A stretch of DNA of 6,585 bases, taken from Flavobacteriales bacterium (GTDB lineage Bacteria > Bacteroidota > Bacteroidia > Flavobacteriales > Flavobacteriaceae). The stretch lies in the NCBI GenBank assembly GCA_027031025.1, contig JALVEJ010000311.1, forward strand, positions 1 through 6,585, in the 5' to 3' direction. The notes beneath the pieces are model-generated. The model searched no databases and had not been told where the DNA came from. It saw only the letters and a list, made by a program, of their open reading frames with translations. This document shows, piece by piece, positions 5,426 to 6,585 of this stretch (the first letter of the stretch is position 1; each line of letters begins with the position of its first letter). The position numbers and the translations under genes were made by a program.

Positions 5426-6490
5426 TTATGGTTTATTTCTAACTTCTAAAATCTCATTCCTAATATTATCTTTCAACCGCAACGCCACATTAACCAAAGA
5501 AATCAACACCGGCACTTCAATCAACGGTCCGATAACACCGGCAAAGGCTTGTGGCGAATTCAATCCGAAAACCGCAATGGCGACGGCTATCGCCAGCTCA
5601 AAATTGTTTCCGGTCGCCGTAAAGGCAATCGAAGCGTTTCTCGGATAATCGATTTTAAGCGCTTTCCCGATGAAAAAACTCATAAAAAACATGATGACGA
5701 AATACAAGACCAAAGGAATACCGACCTTGACCACGTCCAAAGGAATTTCGACTATCAATTTGCCTTTTAAACTGAACATCAATACAATCGTCGCCAAAAG
5801 TGCCCATAAAGTAATAGGTGAAATTTTGGGGATAAACACACGGTTATACCAAGATTTCCCTTTGCTTTTAATCAAAATTACACGACTTAAAATTCCCATC
5901 AAAAAAGGAATGCCGAGATAAATCAATACCGAACGGGCAATATCCCAAATGGATAATTCCAGATGAGAGACGGGTGTATCCAACCCGAAATATTTAGGTA
6001 ACACAATGATAAACAGCCAAGCATAAAAACTATAGGTAAAAATTTGAAAAATACTGTTTAAGGCGACCAAAGCGGCACCATATTCTTTGCTGCCACCTGC
6101 CAAGTCATTCCAAACCAACACCATAGCAATACAACGCGCCAAACCAATCAAGATTAAGCCGGTCATATATCCCGGTTGATCTTTCAAAAAAATAATTGCC
6201 AGAAAAAACATCAATATGGGTCCTATTATCCAGTTTAAAATCAAGGATAAAGACATCACTTTTTTATCTTTAAAGACTTCGGGAATCAAGCTGTAATCTA
6301 CCTTTGCCAAAGGCGGATACATCATCAATATTAACCCGATAGCTAACGGAATATTAGTTGTTCCCGATGAAACGGCATTGATTTTTCCGGCAAGGGACGG
6401 TACAAAATATCCTAAGCCGACGCCAATCAGCATCGCCAGAAATATCCATAAGGTTAAATAGCGGTCTAGAAATTTGAGTTGTTTTTTCAT
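5426..6490 (-). CDS. acr3: ACR3-family arsenite efflux permease
   Basis: The 354-residue inner-membrane protein is full length for ACR3 (bile acid/arsenite/riboflavin transporter superfamily), with about ten hydrophobic segments. It exports As(III), and in some members Sb(III), using the proton-motive force. Landmarks are the canonical N-terminus 'LDRYLTLWIFLAMLIGVGLGY' (8-28), 'MMYPPLAKVDY' (56-66), 'GLARCIAMVLVWNDLAGG' (116-133) with Cys120, and 'TATGNNFELAIAVAIAVFG' (291-309) with Glu298. Cys120 and Glu298 appear to correspond to the Cys and Glu shown essential in other ACR3 proteins (Cys129 and Glu305 in Corynebacterium, as I recall). 'GPLIEVPVLISLV' (321-333) closes the family core. Start ATG 6490 overlaps the stop codon of an upstream frame as ATGA, so it is probably translated from an operon whose promoter lies beyond the right edge. 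Arsenate reductase, arsR and other ars genes are not visible. Confidence 0.96.
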   Translation of the reverse strand: MKKQLKFLDRYLTLWIFLAMLIGVGLGYFVPSLAGKINAVSSGTTNIPLAIGLILMMYPPLAKVDYSLIPEVFKDKKVMSLSLILNWIIGPILMFFLAIIFLKDQPGYMTGLILIGLARCIAMVLVWNDLAGGSKEYGAALVALNSIFQIFTYSFYAWLFIIVLPKYFGLDTPVSHLELSIWDIARSVLIYLGIPFLMGILSRVILIKSKGKSWYNRVFIPKISPITLWALLATIVLMFSLKGKLIVEIPLDVVKVGIPLVLYFVIMFFMSFFIGKALKIDYPRNASIAFTATGNNFELAIAVAIAVFGLNSPQAFAGVIGPLIEVPVLISLVNVALRLKDNIRNEILEVRNKP

Positions 6491-6585
6491 TTATACATTT
6501 TTTTAATTATCCCGTTCAATTCCGTTGCTTTTGCCAAAGTATTACTAATCGTGCCGAACTTGATGATGTTTCTATGCCAGAGCTG
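6487..6585 (-). CDS. C-terminal tail of an upstream gene coupled to acr3
   Basis: Reading leftward from the window's right edge, a frame is open for 32 codons and stops at TGA (6489-6487), sharing ATGA with the acr3 start. The visible end reads ...ISNTLAKATELNGIIKKMYK. Such 4-bp overlaps are typical of translationally coupled operon genes, so an ars operon partner is a reasonable guess. The fragment does not match the ends of the arsenate reductase, phosphatase or ArsR proteins that I can recall, so I name no family. A 33-codon open stretch in AT-rich DNA is modest evidence in itself. Confidence 0.5.
   Translation of the reverse strand, partial: QLWHRNIIKFGTISNTLAKATELNGIIKKMYK

Noticed and set aside
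5203..5442. 79-codon rightward open frame before the acr3 end
   Set aside because: It begins in the nested inverted repeats and overlaps the acr3 3' end on the other strand; no domain, start signal or protein-like pattern.

Overview
The window looks like a chromosomal segment of a Bacteroidota member, most likely Flavobacteriia. It is AT-rich and its start codons lack Shine-Dalgarno sequences. It has upstream TAnnTTTG boxes, a TonB with the flavobacterial 'VPTFPGC...C' segment, and a long-form urocanate hydratase. This placement rests on recognising protein families, not on a marker gene.

Layout, left to right. (1) A gene of unknown function runs leftward from a TTG start near 826 and leaves the window at position 1. 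Its product has a cytoplasmic N-terminal domain, one membrane span and a C-terminal part probably in the periplasm. (2) A 233-bp divergent intergenic region holds four 11-bp iterations (860-902), a TAnnTTTG box and a compact GC-richer hairpin-forming element (944-1018). (3) A rightward TonB-type energy transducer (1060-1776) ends in a strong rho-independent terminator. (4) That terminator lies inside the last codons of a convergent leftward EI24/CysZ-like membrane protein (1794-2579). (5) A second divergent region of about 240 bp leads into hutU, urocanate hydratase (2821-4827). (6) About 600 bp between the convergent hutU and acr3 genes hold no believable gene. They contain a 38-bp tandem duplication, several hairpins, a relative of the 944-1018 element and nested inverted repeats, so this is a repeat island. 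(7) A leftward ACR3 arsenite efflux permease (5426-6490) is joined by a 4-bp ATGA overlap to the tail of another leftward reading frame that enters from the right edge.

The genes do not form one pathway. HutU performs the second step of histidine degradation, with no other hut gene in view. TonB passes proton-motive-force energy to outer-membrane receptors, ACR3 exports arsenite, and the EI24 protein's role is uncertain. I see no phage, transposase, CRISPR or defence system, and no convincing new multi-gene system. The most unusual content is non-coding: the 11-bp iterations, the two related structured elements, and the repeat island after hutU.
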